DNA of 28,003 bases from Neocallimastix lanati (nom. inval.). Taxonomy: Eukaryota > Neocallimastigomycota > Neocallimastigomycetes > Neocallimastigales > Neocallimastigaceae. Under the pieces are notes generated by a model. The model saw nothing but the letters and a program-made list of their open reading frames with translations. It did not search any database and was not told where the DNA came from. The translations under genes and the position numbers were made by a program. The stretch lies in NCBI GenBank assembly GCA_016946835.1, contig JACVTC010000452.1:1-28003 (forward strand), read 5' to 3'. Positions 9,565 to 17,868 of this stretch are shown piece by piece (position 1 is the stretch's first letter; every line of letters starts with the position of its first letter).

Positions 9565-10065
9565 ATGAATTCCGAATTACAAAACTTCTATGACAATCGA
9601 ACCATGATTTTTGTTAAATCGCTTCCTCCTGGTATTAAACCCATAACTACTAAATGGGTTTATACTCTCAAAAAAGACGGCAATGGTAATATCTCAAAAT
9701 ACAAGGCTCGTCTGGTTGCTCGTGGTTTCACCCAGAAAAAGGGAATTGATTATAACTTAACATATTCCCCTACTCTTAGTTTAGATAGTCTAAAACTTAT
9801 AATTGCGCTTGCTTCAAAATTCAATTGGGATCTAATGCAGCTTGATATTAAAGCTGCCTATCTTAATGCTCCGTTGGATAAGGATATTTATGTTAATATT
9901 CCCCCTGGTGATAAGAATTTTGGTAAAGGTTATTGGCTTCTTAGAAAAGCTTTATACGGCTTAAAACAGTCAGGTCGCCAATGGCACATCCACTTCACAA
10001 ACTTTCTCAAAAATAATGGTTTCACTCAATTGACATCTGAACCATGTATTTTTGTTAAAATGTAG
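9565..10065 (+). CDS. pol: Reverse transcriptase, N-terminal part, copia A
   Basis: The frame is open from 9451, right after TAA 9448-9450, and 9565 is an internal ATG. It carries the copia RT (RVT_2) signature: TTKWVYTLKKDGNG, YKARLVARGFTQ, the catalytic-aspartate strand QLDIKAAYLNAPL and the conserved ALYGLKQSGRQWH. It ends at TAG 10063-10065, where element B has a Lys (AAA), so a single-base AAG-to-TAG change would explain the break. The rest of RT continues in the same frame. RT acts in the cytoplasmic particle on the primer-annealed RNA. Confidence 0.9.
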   Translation: MNSELQNFYDNRTMIFVKSLPPGIKPITTKWVYTLKKDGNGNISKYKARLVARGFTQKKGIDYNLTYSPTLSLDSLKLIIALASKFNWDLMQLDIKAAYLNAPLDKDIYVNIPPGDKNFGKGYWLLRKALYGLKQSGRQWHIHFTNFLKNNGFTQLTSEPCIFVKM

Positions 10066-10659
10066 GGAGGTGGAGCTGTCTGTGTTATTGGAGTTTACGT
10101 GGATGATTTATTAATAACAGGTATAAAATACTGTATAAACAAAATTATTAAAAGAATTAAGAAAAACTTTAAAGTTTCAAAATGCAGTGAAGCAGATTAT
10201 ATTTTAGGAATTAATATTGAAAAGGAAAATTCAAGCTACGTAATTTCTCAAATTCAATTAATAAATGATATATTACAAAAATTCAAAGTTAAAAATATAA
10301 GAAAGTCAAAAACGCCTTGTTCAAGCATCTCAAATTCAGCAAAGAATAATGAACCATTCGATAAAACAACATTTAAAAGTGCAGTCGGATCGTTAATCTA
10401 TCTAGCCAGGTGTACCCGTCCAGATATTTCTTACGCTGTAGGAAAGATTGCTAGAAATTCTGAGAATCCTACCATAGCTGATTGGAAAATGGTAATAAAT
10501 ATATTAAAATACTTAAACTATACTAAATACTACAAAATTAAATATAAAAGACAGGGGGAAATTATGGCATATACTGATGCTGACTACGCTAGTGACCCAA
10601 AAGATAGAAAATCTACTTCTGGGTATATAATATTAATGAATAATGATCCAATATGTTGA
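10066..10659 (+). CDS. pol: Reverse transcriptase C-terminal part and start of RNase H, copia A
   Basis: Same frame as the preceding segment, beginning right after TAG 10063. It contains the polymerase active-site motif GVYVDDLLITG (about 10090-10120), then YILGINIE, GSLIYLARCTRPDISYAVG and the first RNase H strand AYTDADYASDPKDRKSTSG. It ends at TGA 10657-10659, where element B has the Trp of PISWYSKK; thus TGG became TGA. An ATG at 10099 lies inside the active-site segment and is not a natural start. Confidence 0.88.
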   Translation, partial: GGGAVCVIGVYVDDLLITGIKYCINKIIKRIKKNFKVSKCSEADYILGINIEKENSSYVISQIQLINDILQKFKVKNIRKSKTPCSSISNSAKNNEPFDKTTFKSAVGSLIYLARCTRPDISYAVGKIARNSENPTIADWKMVINILKYLNYTKYYKIKYKRQGEIMAYTDADYASDPKDRKSTSGYIILMNNDPIC

Positions 10660-11046
10660 CAATCCAAGAAACAAACAGTAGTTGACACATCTACCGCAGA
10701 AGCTGAATACATTGCTACCGCTGAATGTACTAAAAAGGCTTTATGGATTCGAAATATTTTATATGAAATATTCAACATTAAAAAACCAATAAAAATATTC
10801 ACCGATAACTTAGCAAGTAAAACGACAATAGAAAACGGTGAACTCAACAATAAATTAAAACATATAGAAATAAAATTTTACTTCAATAAAGATAATATCA
10901 AAAATAACAAAATAAAATTAGAATACATCAATACCGAAAGGATGTTGGTCGATCCGTTAACAAAAGATTTTAATGGACCAAAAATGACTAAGTTTACAGA
11001 CCAAATTTTTGACAAGCAAACATTCTGGTCTGAGGGGGAATGTTAG
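10660..11046 (+). CDS. pol: RNase H, copia A, with stop codon inside 3' LTR
   Basis: Continues in frame after TGA 10657. Motifs: QSKKQTVVDTSTAEAEYIA, the acidic residue segment FTDNLAS and KHIEIKFYF, as in copia RNase H. The frame runs through the polypurine tract (GAG GGG GAA) and ends at TAG 11044-11046, which is part of the TGTTAG that opens the 3' LTR. So the C-terminus of Pol is defined by the LTR itself. There is no independent start codon; it would only be made as part of the polyprotein. Confidence 0.82.
   Translation, partial: QSKKQTVVDTSTAEAEYIATAECTKKALWIRNILYEIFNIKKPIKIFTDNLASKTTIENGELNNKLKHIEIKFYFNKDNIKNNKIKLEYINTERMLVDPLTKDFNGPKMTKFTDQIFDKQTFWSEGEC
11032..11040 (+). other. polypurine tract of copia A
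   Basis: GAGGGGGAA directly precedes the 3' LTR TGTTAG and is the expected RNase H-resistant primer for plus-strand cDNA. It is also coding (Glu-Gly-Glu). Confidence 0.85.
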
Positions 11047-11294
11047 AATACAAAGAAAAATATATTAAAATTATACTAAAATAATTTATGTGTATTAAAT
11101 AAATTAAAAGATATTTTTATAATACAACGAACTCGTTGTTAAACTAATGAAATATATTATGTAATAATTTCTCGATTTTTAATAAGCCACAAAATAGTAT
11201 AAATACAAATGTAATCTCATAAATTTTTAAAAATCAAGTAATTACTCATATTAAATAAATAAACTTTAATCAATAAAATATTTTATAAATAAAA
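11041..11294 (+). repeat. 3' LTR of copia element A
   Basis: 254 bp, TGTTAGAATA...ATAAATAAAA, followed by the target duplicate ATTAT at 11295-11299. It keeps the ACAACGA/TCGTTGT palindrome and the TATAAATA box (11198-11205). Confidence 0.92.
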
Positions 11295-11299
11295 ATTAT

Positions 11300-11990
11300 T
11301 ATATTCTTTATTTATTTATCTATTTATTTATTAATTTATACATTTATTTATTTTAAAATTAATTGTATTATAATTTTTTATGGCGTTAACAAATAATTTT
11401 ACAAGCCATTAAAAATAAATGGCGTATTGAAAATTTGTATTTTAAAAATTGGCGAAATGAACCACATTCATGTTTTATATATGTTTACAACATATCTATA
11501 TTAATTTCAATTATTCAAATTAATTATATAATTAAATTTATCTTTATATTTTATTAATATTTATTTTACTATATTATTAATATCTTATAATTAAATATTA
11601 TTATTATGTAACTTACAAAGTATAAAAGAAAGATGTAAAAATCTATCTTTTATGTTCTTTGTAAGGTTATTGTAAAATTACCTTAATAGTAATATATTAT
11701 AGATATTTTATTATTAAATAAAAAATAAATAAATTTAAAATCAAATTAATTTGATAATTCTAATTATCAAAGTTTATTATAAATAAATATTTATTAAACT
11801 AAACATTTAAATATTTATTATTATTATTATATATCTATATAGTATATTACTATATAGACATATCGACTTAGTGAATATTTTTTAATAGAACATATTATTC
11901 TATTTAAATTTAAACTATAAATTATATCAAAATCTTAACATTATTTTTATGAAAAATAATAGAATTAACATTATTTGTTCATTCCTTAAC
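11300..11990. other. AT-rich spacer without recognisable gene
   Basis: No coding frame or RNA gene was recognised. It contains three TGGCG-bearing segments (around 11382-11455) and a strong inverted repeat at 11611-11666. The right edge is the target site of the gypsy element. Confidence 0.6.
11611..11666. repeat. long hairpin (inverted repeat)
   Basis: ACTTACAAAG...ATAAAAGAAAGAT, a GTAAAA loop, then ATCTATCTTTTAT...CTTTGTAAGG pair into a stem of about 24 bp with one or two mismatches or bulges. Size and loop would suit a small-RNA precursor or the core of a miniature inverted-repeat element, but no target duplication was seen. Confidence 0.55.
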
Positions 11991-11995
11991 AAAAA

Positions 11996-12602
11996 TGGTA
12001 CGGTTGATATTAATTGTACCAGTTAAGGGCTTTGAAGACAGGGAATTTTATACTAAATAATATTTTAGATAAATAAATTATTTATTATTTCTTTAAAGTA
12101 AATTTATTTTACTTTGTCTTTATTAATTTTATTTAATTTATTTTATTACAATTATTAATTACATGTATTTATAACCCTATTATAAATAATCTCTCTCTAT
12201 TATTTACAATTAGTTCCTACAACACTATTAATATTCTTTTATTAACTAAACTAAAAAATTTTAATATTCTTTTATTAACTAAACTAAAAAATTTTAATAT
12301 TCTTTTATTAACTAAACTAAAAAATTTTAATATTCTTTTATTAACTAAACTAAAAAATTCCTCATTTTTAATTAATTCTCTCTCCTTTTATTTCTAATTG
12401 TTTTTATTCAAATACTATTTTATTATCCAATCAGAGATAATTTCTAATTAGGTATGATACATATTATATTTTTATAAGTAATTATTTCCAATCAAGTCGT
12501 ATTAAATTATATAAATATATTTAGATATTTATAGTAAATAATTATTGTTATTATTATTATATCATAGTACAATAATACATATTTCTACTGTGGGTTGTAC
12601 CA
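11996..12602 (-). repeat. 3' LTR of gypsy element (complete)
   Basis: 607 bp with inverted ends TGGTAC/GTACCA. Its right 72 bp (12531-12602) match 14041-14112 at 70 of 72 positions, identifying the pair of LTRs. It includes a 33-bp tandem repeat. Confidence 0.8.
12228..12359. repeat. 33-bp tandem repeat, four copies, inside gypsy LTR
   Basis: The unit TTAATATTCTTTTATTAACT-AAACTAAAAAATT starts at 12228, 12261, 12294 and 12327 with essentially perfect copies. Lying inside the LTR, it may be a promoter-region repeat or simple slippage expansion. Confidence 0.93.
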
Positions 12603-12620
12603 TGACCTCCCTGCTAATTT
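12603..12620 (-). other. polypurine tract of gypsy element
   Basis: On the minus strand TTAGCAGGGAGGTCA ends exactly where the LTR begins (TGGTACAACC at 12602). This position and purine richness fit a plus-strand primer. Confidence 0.75.
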
Positions 12621-12833
12621 TAGGCTTCAATTATTGAAGACTAGAATTTCAAAAATTTAATATTAATCATTATTTATAAATTTTTTTTTTTTTTTTTTTT
12701 TTGTAATAAAAAAAAATTTTGTTAATAATATAAATATAAAATTTGAATAATAATATTACTATATATATATATAATTTTTTTTTTTTTTTTTTTGAAATTT
12801 GAAATTTGGAATTTGAAATTTTGATCATAAAAA

Positions 12834-12869
<36 letters not shown>

Positions 12870-12920
12870 CTACTATATCATGTTATATAATAGAAAATAT
12901 AATTGAAATTTTATGAAATT

Positions 12921-12957
<37 letters not shown>

Positions 12958-13142
12958 AAATTTAAAAATTGAAAATTAAAATTGAATTTTAAGATTTGAA
13001 ATCTGAATTATAAATCCTGTTCATATTATATCATTAAGTTGAGTATGTATTATTATTTATTTATTATATAATTAAAACTATAACTTGAATTTTATTGAAA
13101 TTGAAGTTAAAATTTTGATCTAATTATTATTTTTATTATAAT

Positions 13143-13177
<35 letters not shown>

Positions 13178-13262
13178 TTTTATTATTTTTATTATTATTA
13201 TTATTAACTTGTCATTATCCTTGATAATTGATATAATGCAATTTCAATAATTCTACCTTCAT
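12621..13262 (-). other. 3' untranslated part of gypsy element with T and TA tracts
   Basis: No coding potential is visible between the integrase stop and the PPT. It holds long T runs (around 12680-12702, 12777-12794, 12838-12865 and 12921-12956), AAATTTG-type repeats near 12794-12822, and a TA microsatellite at about 13147-13173. Confidence 0.6.
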
Positions 13263-14040
13263 TTAATTAGCATTCACTTCAGTAAAGTATGGGATTACAT
13301 TTTTAAGGTGGATGTTTCTTTCTGCTATTTCTTCGGTTATGGGGTCACACACAGTTACCGTGTTTAATTCGCGTTTCACTATTCTTAATGGACCGGTAAA
13401 GTAAGGATCCAATTTTCTCCTGTTGAATACCTTCACTAGTATTAAATCTCCTGGTTTATATTCAGAGCGCTGTCTTTTAATTTTTCTTCTTCTATCTACC
13501 TATAACTTATTTGCCGTATCAACATTTTCAATTGCTTCCGATATCCATTTGTGATGAATAATAAACTTTCTCATCCAATATTCCTCTTCTCCTTCATCTT
13601 TGTCTACTCCCTGTATATTTAGTCCCAACTCAAATGGCTGCAAATCGTGTCTTCCATATAGTAGTTCAAAGCTACTAAAACCTGTAGCTTCACTTTTACA
13701 TGTACGTAACGCCCACAGAGCACTGGGTAATATCTCAAGCCAGTTTGTTTCCTTATTTCCCAAGACACGCAGATATTTCGAAATTTCTTTATTCCTATTC
13801 TCAACTTTCCCATTAGAAGCTGGATGGTATGTGGTTACATTCAATACAATTACATCATGAAGATCTAAAAATATTTTTGTTTTATCCGAAATAAACTGGG
13901 GGCCATTATCCGTGATTAGAAGTTCTGGGGTTCCGTGTCTTGCAAATAATGATTTTAAGAATCTAATAACATCATCAGATTCAATATTTTGTACTGCTTC
14001 GTCTTCTACCCATTGCGTTAGGTATTCAACAACTACTAAT
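13263..14040 (-). pseudogene. pol: Ty3/gypsy integrase, C-terminal two thirds
   Basis: One frame runs from the deletion junction at 14040 to TAA 13263-13265, broken only by TAG 13500-13502. It starts within the catalytic core (VVVEYLTQWVEDEA), continues ARHGTPELLITDNGPQF with the second catalytic Asp, TTYHPASNGKVENRNKEI with the catalytic Glu, then WLEILPSALWALRT and GFSSFELLYGR. After the TAG the frame resumes with a GPY/F-type C-terminal module (YKPGDLILVKV, LDPYFTGPLRIV), which is typical of Ty3/gypsy integrases. The HHCC zinc finger and the first catalytic Asp are missing because of the deletion, so no active enzyme can be made. Codon use is less AT-extreme than in neighbouring genes. Confidence 0.9.
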
Positions 14041-14112
14041 ATAGTAAATAATTATTGTTATTATTGTTATATCATAGTACAATAATACATATTTCTACTG
14101 TAGGTTGTACCA
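14041..14112 (-). repeat. 5' LTR fragment of gypsy element
   Basis: 72 bp matching 12531-12602 with two differences. On the minus strand it is the first 72 bp of the LTR (TGGTACAACC onward), then cut off at the integrase junction. Confidence 0.88.
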
Positions 14113-14134
14113 AAAAATTTGTAAAAGGAAATCT

Positions 14135-14187
14135 TGGTATAGCTGTTAGAGCTATAGCCATGAATCGAACTACTCAAGTTTGATTCA
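14135..14187. repeat. two adjacent hairpins beside gypsy insertion
   Basis: Hairpin 1 (14135-14160): TGG-TATAGCT, loop GTTAG, AGCTATA-g-CCA (7 bp plus 3 bp after one bulged G). Hairpin 2 (14161-14187): TGAATCGAACT, loop ACTCA, AGTTTGATTCA (11 bp including one G-T pair). They abut with no spacer and are followed by TTTTT at 14202-14206. TATAGCTGTTAG and GTTTGATTC loosely recall tRNA A and B boxes about 40 bp apart, but a cloverleaf does not form. Confidence 0.6.
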
Positions 14188-14594
14188 CACTTAAAACCTA
14201 CTTTTTGAATATTTTATTTTCATTGTTCTAGTTAATTCTTTTTGTATTTTCTTTAAGAATTTCATAGAAATTCTTAATAATCAAATTGAATTTTTTATTT
14301 TATTTTATCCTTTCTTCCATTAGTTTCTAAATTAATCGAGAAAATCAGTTTTAAACGATTTTTCTAAGATTCTAAAATTTTTGAAAATCATACAAACTAT
14401 TTTTCCGTAAAAAGTATAAATATGAGTAAAATTTTCACAAAAGAAATATTTTTTAATTCGTGTTTTTATTAATTAATCAATTAATAATAAGTAATTTGAT
14501 ATATTACAAAATTAGTTAATTAATTAATAAATAATTACTTTAATAAATTTTATTTTAATAAATTAATAAAACAAAATTTTTTAAAAAAGACATT
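14188..14594. other. AT-rich spacer
   Basis: No gene recognised. A small GATTTT-rich segment with partial inverted symmetry lies near 14335-14400. The boundary with the truncated copia fragment at about 14595 is defined only by loss of reading frame. Confidence 0.5.
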
Positions 14595-14935
14595 TTAACT
14601 TATTATTAATTTTCCAGTGTTGCCTATTGCTATATAAGTGACCAGCTCGTTACAGATGTTATCGTTTTCCATTGTATTGTGAAGTTCATTATTAATACTT
14701 TTTGGGTTATTATGTTGAACATTATTATTATTTGTTGATTCATTTCTTATTGTGCTGATATTTGTTTTGTTGATAATAATAGTATTATCATTATGATTAA
14801 TATTACTACTGTTGTTATTTTTATCATTGTGTTTGTTGATGTATGGATTTATATTTTTGTAAGTGTTGGTGTCTTTTTGATTATTTGAATTTATTTTTTT
14901 ATCAAAAATATATTCATTAATCTTGTTTTTCTTTT
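14595..14935 (-). pseudogene. Asn-rich integrase-RT linker of copia fragment C
   Basis: After a frameshift near 14930, a frame with segments NEYIFDKKINSNNQKD and NSSNINHNDN runs to TAA 14595-14597. It is low complexity (Asn, Ile, Thr), as is usual for the linker between integrase and RT in these elements. The downstream RT is missing. Confidence 0.6.
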
Positions 14936-15770
14936 GTAAGTTTTATTGTAATAATTGTACTGATTTAATTTCTTTATGTTATTGGTAAAGTATTTGTTTA
15001 TAAAAGAATTTCCGGGTTCATTTTCCATAAATTCGACTGGACGACCTAAAATAATTATATTTTTTATAATATCATACACTTTATATCCATTAGTGTTGTT
15101 ACTATAACCAAGAAAGATTCCAGGGTGAGAGTTGTTATTGAATTTTGAACGAAGTTCTTTAGGAACAAAGAAGTAGACCCTGCATCCAAAAACTTGAAAG
15201 ATACTGTAATCTACAGGTTTGTTATGGAAAACTTCATAAGGAATTCTGCTTTGATTACTTTGGTGGGGGAGTCTATTATGAATGAAGGTAGCAGTATCGA
15301 CTGCATACTCCCAAAATTCATGACTAAATTTGGCTTCGTTGAGTAATGCTTTGGCAGAGGAAATAAGGATGCCATTAAATCTTTCTGCTCGACCATTTTG
15401 AGAGGGATTATACGGAATGGGGAATTGATGTTTGATCCCATTTTCTTGACAGAAAGTTTGAAATTGACTGTTTTGAAATTCTTTTCCATTGTCAGAGTAA
15501 ATGGCTTATAGTATATTTTTTGAATTATATATTTCATTGTACCAAATAATTAATTTATTGAATATTTCACTTTTTCTCTCAATGAAGATTACCCAACCGA
15601 ATCTTGAATAGTCGTCTAAGATAGTGAGGAAGTATTTATTGTTGTTAATGGAATTGATGACAGGTCAAACAAGATCCATATGAATAAGATCTAAAATTTG
15701 ACTTGCTTTATTTGTTGAAACTTTATAAGGTTTATTTTTTATTTTGGAGTTGATGCATATTAGGAAATTT
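14936..15770 (-). pseudogene. pol: Integrase core of copia fragment C
   Basis: Starts after a frameshift near 15765 with CINSKIKNKPYK (second half of the zinc finger). The catalytic Asp lies in IHMDLV, next to TGA 15665-15667 where Gly is expected (DLVGP); then LDDYSRFGWVIF, the second Asp in YSDNGKEF after TAA 15506-15508, and the Glu in QNGRAERFN. It continues AKALLNEAKFSHEFWEYA, FQVFGCRVYFFVP and GIFLGYSNNTNGYKVYD. Two stops and at least two frameshifts make it inactive. The 108-codon minus-strand frame at 15211-15537 is a shadow in another phase. Confidence 0.85.
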
Positions 15771-16300
15771 AACTTTTATGTTAATATTGCTTAATTTATC
15801 TTGGATTTTATAAATATCAAAATGACCTAAGCGTCTATGCCAGAGGTCTGTTAATTGATTTTTATTTAAATTGTTGTTGATTTCATAAGAATTATTTGTT
15901 TTATTTTTGTTAAAATAAATTTGTTGTCTTGAAGTGATTATTTTAAAGGTGTTTTGATTATCTGATATTGATTTGTATATTCTGTTTCTTTTATTGTCAT
16001 AAATTATGGCTTGTGGTGAATTATTATAATTGTTGAAAATGATTTTAAAATTTTGTTGAACTAACTGATTAATAGATATCAAATTTTTATTTATATATTT
16101 TGAAAAATAAACATTTTTAAGAATAAAATTGTAATTATTGATAAATCCAATAAAATCACCACAATAGTTTTATAAAATTTTTCTTCCATTTGCGACTGAA
16201 ATTTTTACACTGCATTTTGATATATTTAATATTTTATTATTGATTGAATTCCATAACTATCAATTTTGTTCCTATTTTAGGTTTAAGAATGAAGCTGAAA
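15732..16300 (-). pseudogene. pol: Protease end and pre-integrase zinc finger of copia fragment C
   Basis: From about 16265 a degenerate IDSYG replaces the protease DSG motif, followed in frame by VANGRKIL, TAA, then NYCGDFIGFINNYNF and LISINQLVQQNF, the usual end of the copia protease. The frame then runs through LTDLWHRRLGHFDIYK (HH half of the integrase zinc finger) and shifts phase near 15765. The one clean open part is 15732-16082. Confidence 0.75.
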
Positions 16301-16561
16301 TTTTTTTTTATATCTTTTAATTTTAAATAAATAATATTAGACATTTTACTTATATTTTCATCATATCTGATGTCTGGGTGATATTTTTGGGTACAATTTA
16401 TTTTTTATTTAGTCATATATTAATAAATATTATAAGATAAATGAAATATTAAATATATAAATAAATAAGTAATGATCAGTATCGTAATAATTTTAAATAT
16501 TGTATTATTTGAATAATATTCTATTCTTATATATAATGATATACTTAGCTTTTGCGTTTTA

Positions 16562-16591
16562 TTCAATCGGATGAGACTGAGACTCTTAATC
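16562..16591 (-). other. primer-binding site of copia fragment C, extended tRNA-Lys(CUU) complement
   Basis: On the minus strand GATTAAGAGTCTCA is a perfect complement to the anticodon arm TGAGACTCTTAATC of tRNA-Lys(CUU). The plus strand leading into it, TTCAATCGGATGAGAC, also resembles the tRNA D-arm (CAATCGG), so similarity extends over about 30 bases of the 5' half-tRNA. Confidence 0.6.
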
Positions 16592-16596
16592 TTTCA

Positions 16597-16833
16597 AAAA
16601 TTTAAGTTAATAAACACTTATTTTAAAATATCAATAATTACACACATGAATTTACAAAATAAATATTTATTTGTATTTTATAATTATGTCTTTGTTAGAG
16701 GTATTTTATTATAAAATCAAGAGAATTCTTTTCAAATTTAACATAATTACTTAGTTTTATACTTTTATAATATATTGATTATTATAATATTAAGAATAAA
16801 TTAATAATTATTTTAATAATTTGTTACTTTTGA
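16597..16833. other. AT-rich stretch, possible LTR remnant of copia fragment C
   Basis: Lies where the 5' LTR of fragment C should be. No second copy was found in the window, so this cannot be confirmed. No gene recognised. Confidence 0.35.
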
Positions 16834-16899
16834 CACTTTTTATTGGTTTTTATGTCCATAAATATAGAAATAAAGATGAAGAGTTAGCAATAGTTAGTA

Positions 16900-17030
16900 A
16901 TGTTAATAACTAATAAATAATAATAATAATAACAATATTAATAATATATAATAATAATGAATAATAATAAGAATAATAATAAAAATAAGAATAAAATAAG
17001 AATAAATATAATTGTAATAATATAAGTTAT
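16900..17030. repeat. TAA/AAT microsatellite of unit 1
   Basis: Imperfect AATAAT/AATAAG array at the same relative position as the long TAA array of unit 2 (19662-19790) and that of unit 3 (27575-27765). Confidence 0.75.
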
Positions 17031-17427
17031 ATCATTTTTTTTATTTTTTATAATATTTTTTCTTCGTTTTTATCATAATAGATTTTATTTAAAGAAATAA
17101 AATAATAAAAAGCAGATATTTTATAATTCAATCCTTCTCAATTTAATTTTTTTTATTTTTCACTGCTATAAATACAATTAATAATTTAATGATATGGATA
17201 TTTTTATAAATAATTACGGATTAAATGTAAACATCATATATATATATTTTTAATTTATTTATTTATTTAGTATTTTTTCATTTTAATTTGGAATTCTACA
17301 GGAATTGGTATTATTCAAAATTTATAATTTCAAAAATTATAAATTAAAAATAGATAGAAAAACATCTTTTCACTTTTAAAATTTTAAACAATAAAAAATG
17401 TTTATATATATTTATGAAAATGAATAA

Positions 17428-17429
<2 letters not shown>

Positions 17430-17467
<38 letters not shown>
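17430..17467. repeat. A(38) homopolymer
   Basis: Uninterrupted run of 38 A after GAATAACT. Unit 2 has AAAT-type repeats at the matching position (about 20229-20292). Confidence 0.9.
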
Positions 17468-17470
<3 letters not shown>

Positions 17471-17868
17471 TATTAAAATTATATATTTAAAGTAAAAATT
17501 AAATATTTTAATTCTAAAAAATTATTATATAATAATATATAAAATAAATATTTTAATATTAAAATTAAAAAAATAAATATTATAAAATAAAGAAAAAAAA
17601 AATTTTTTTTTTTAAATATAAATTTTTTATTTCTTATTTTTTTTTATTCCAGTTCATATATTTTTAAATTTTATTTTTATTTTTTTTTATATTTTTTTTT
17701 TTTTCATAATAATAACAATATTTTTCATTATTATTCATAAAAAAAGCAGTTTTAATAAATTCTATTGTATAACTTAAAAATAATAATTTCTAATTTTTTT
17801 TTTCTAAAATAATCAATAAAATAAATAATGTACATATTGTGAAGAATAGGGTTTTATGAAATTATAAC

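Larger units (their letters stand above)
5803..11294 (+). mobile_element. Ty1/copia LTR retrotransposon A, near complete
   Basis: LTRs at 5803-6066 and 11041-11294 both start TGTTAGAATACAAAG and end ATAAATAAAA. The 5-bp target duplication ATTAT lies at 5798-5802 and 11295-11299. Between them are a primer-binding site, gag with a CCHC knuckle, protease, integrase, RT and RNase H in the copia order (integrase before RT), and a GAGGGGGAA polypurine tract abutting the 3' LTR. All coding parts lie in one frame from 6100 to the stop in the 3' LTR. The element is disabled by TGA 7504, TAA 9448, TAG 10063, TGA 10657 and by expansion of a 35-bp repeat that adds three in-frame TAA codons. LTRs differ by several substitutions and indels, so the insertion is not very recent. 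Confidence 0.93.
11996..14112 (-). mobile_element. Ty3/gypsy LTR retrotransposon, internally deleted
   Basis: Read on the minus strand the element starts TGGTACAACC at 14112 and ends GTACCA at 11996. A full left LTR (11996-12602), the polypurine tract, a long 3' untranslated stretch and the C-terminal two thirds of integrase remain. At 14040/14041 integrase joins directly to the first 72 bp of the other LTR, so the rest of that LTR, the primer site, gag, protease, RT and RNase H are deleted. AAAAA at 11991-11995 and 14113-14117 fits a 5-bp target duplication, though its low complexity weakens this. Confidence 0.85.
14595..16596 (-). mobile_element. Ty1/copia fragment C, truncated and decayed
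   Basis: On the minus strand, in order: a primer-binding site (16591-16562), a short AT-rich stretch, remnants of the gag tail and protease (about 16395-16140), pre-integrase and integrase (16140-15150), and the Asn-rich linker to 14595. RT, RNase H and a 3' LTR are absent, and most of gag is missing. Protein motifs (LDDYSRFGW, YSDNGKEF, YNPSQNGRAERFN) are closer to typical copia than those of elements A and B, so this is another lineage. An LTR would be expected right of 16592; TGTTAAATT at 16743 (minus) is a possible start but no second LTR exists to confirm it. Confidence 0.8.

Noticed and set aside
6067-10659. Repeat-induced point mutation as cause of the TGA codons in copia A
   Set aside because: The G-to-A changes correspond to C followed by C on the other strand, not the CpA context typical of RIP; two sites are too few to test.
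14131-14206. A tRNA gene on either strand
   Set aside because: GTTTGATTC (plus) and GTTCGATTC (minus) resemble T-loops, but the flanking bases do not form a T-stem or acceptor stem. The sequence folds better as two simple hairpins.
15211-15537. 108-codon minus-strand frame as a separate protein
   Set aside because: It overlaps the copia C integrase in another phase; the integrase frame carries the recognisable catalytic motifs.
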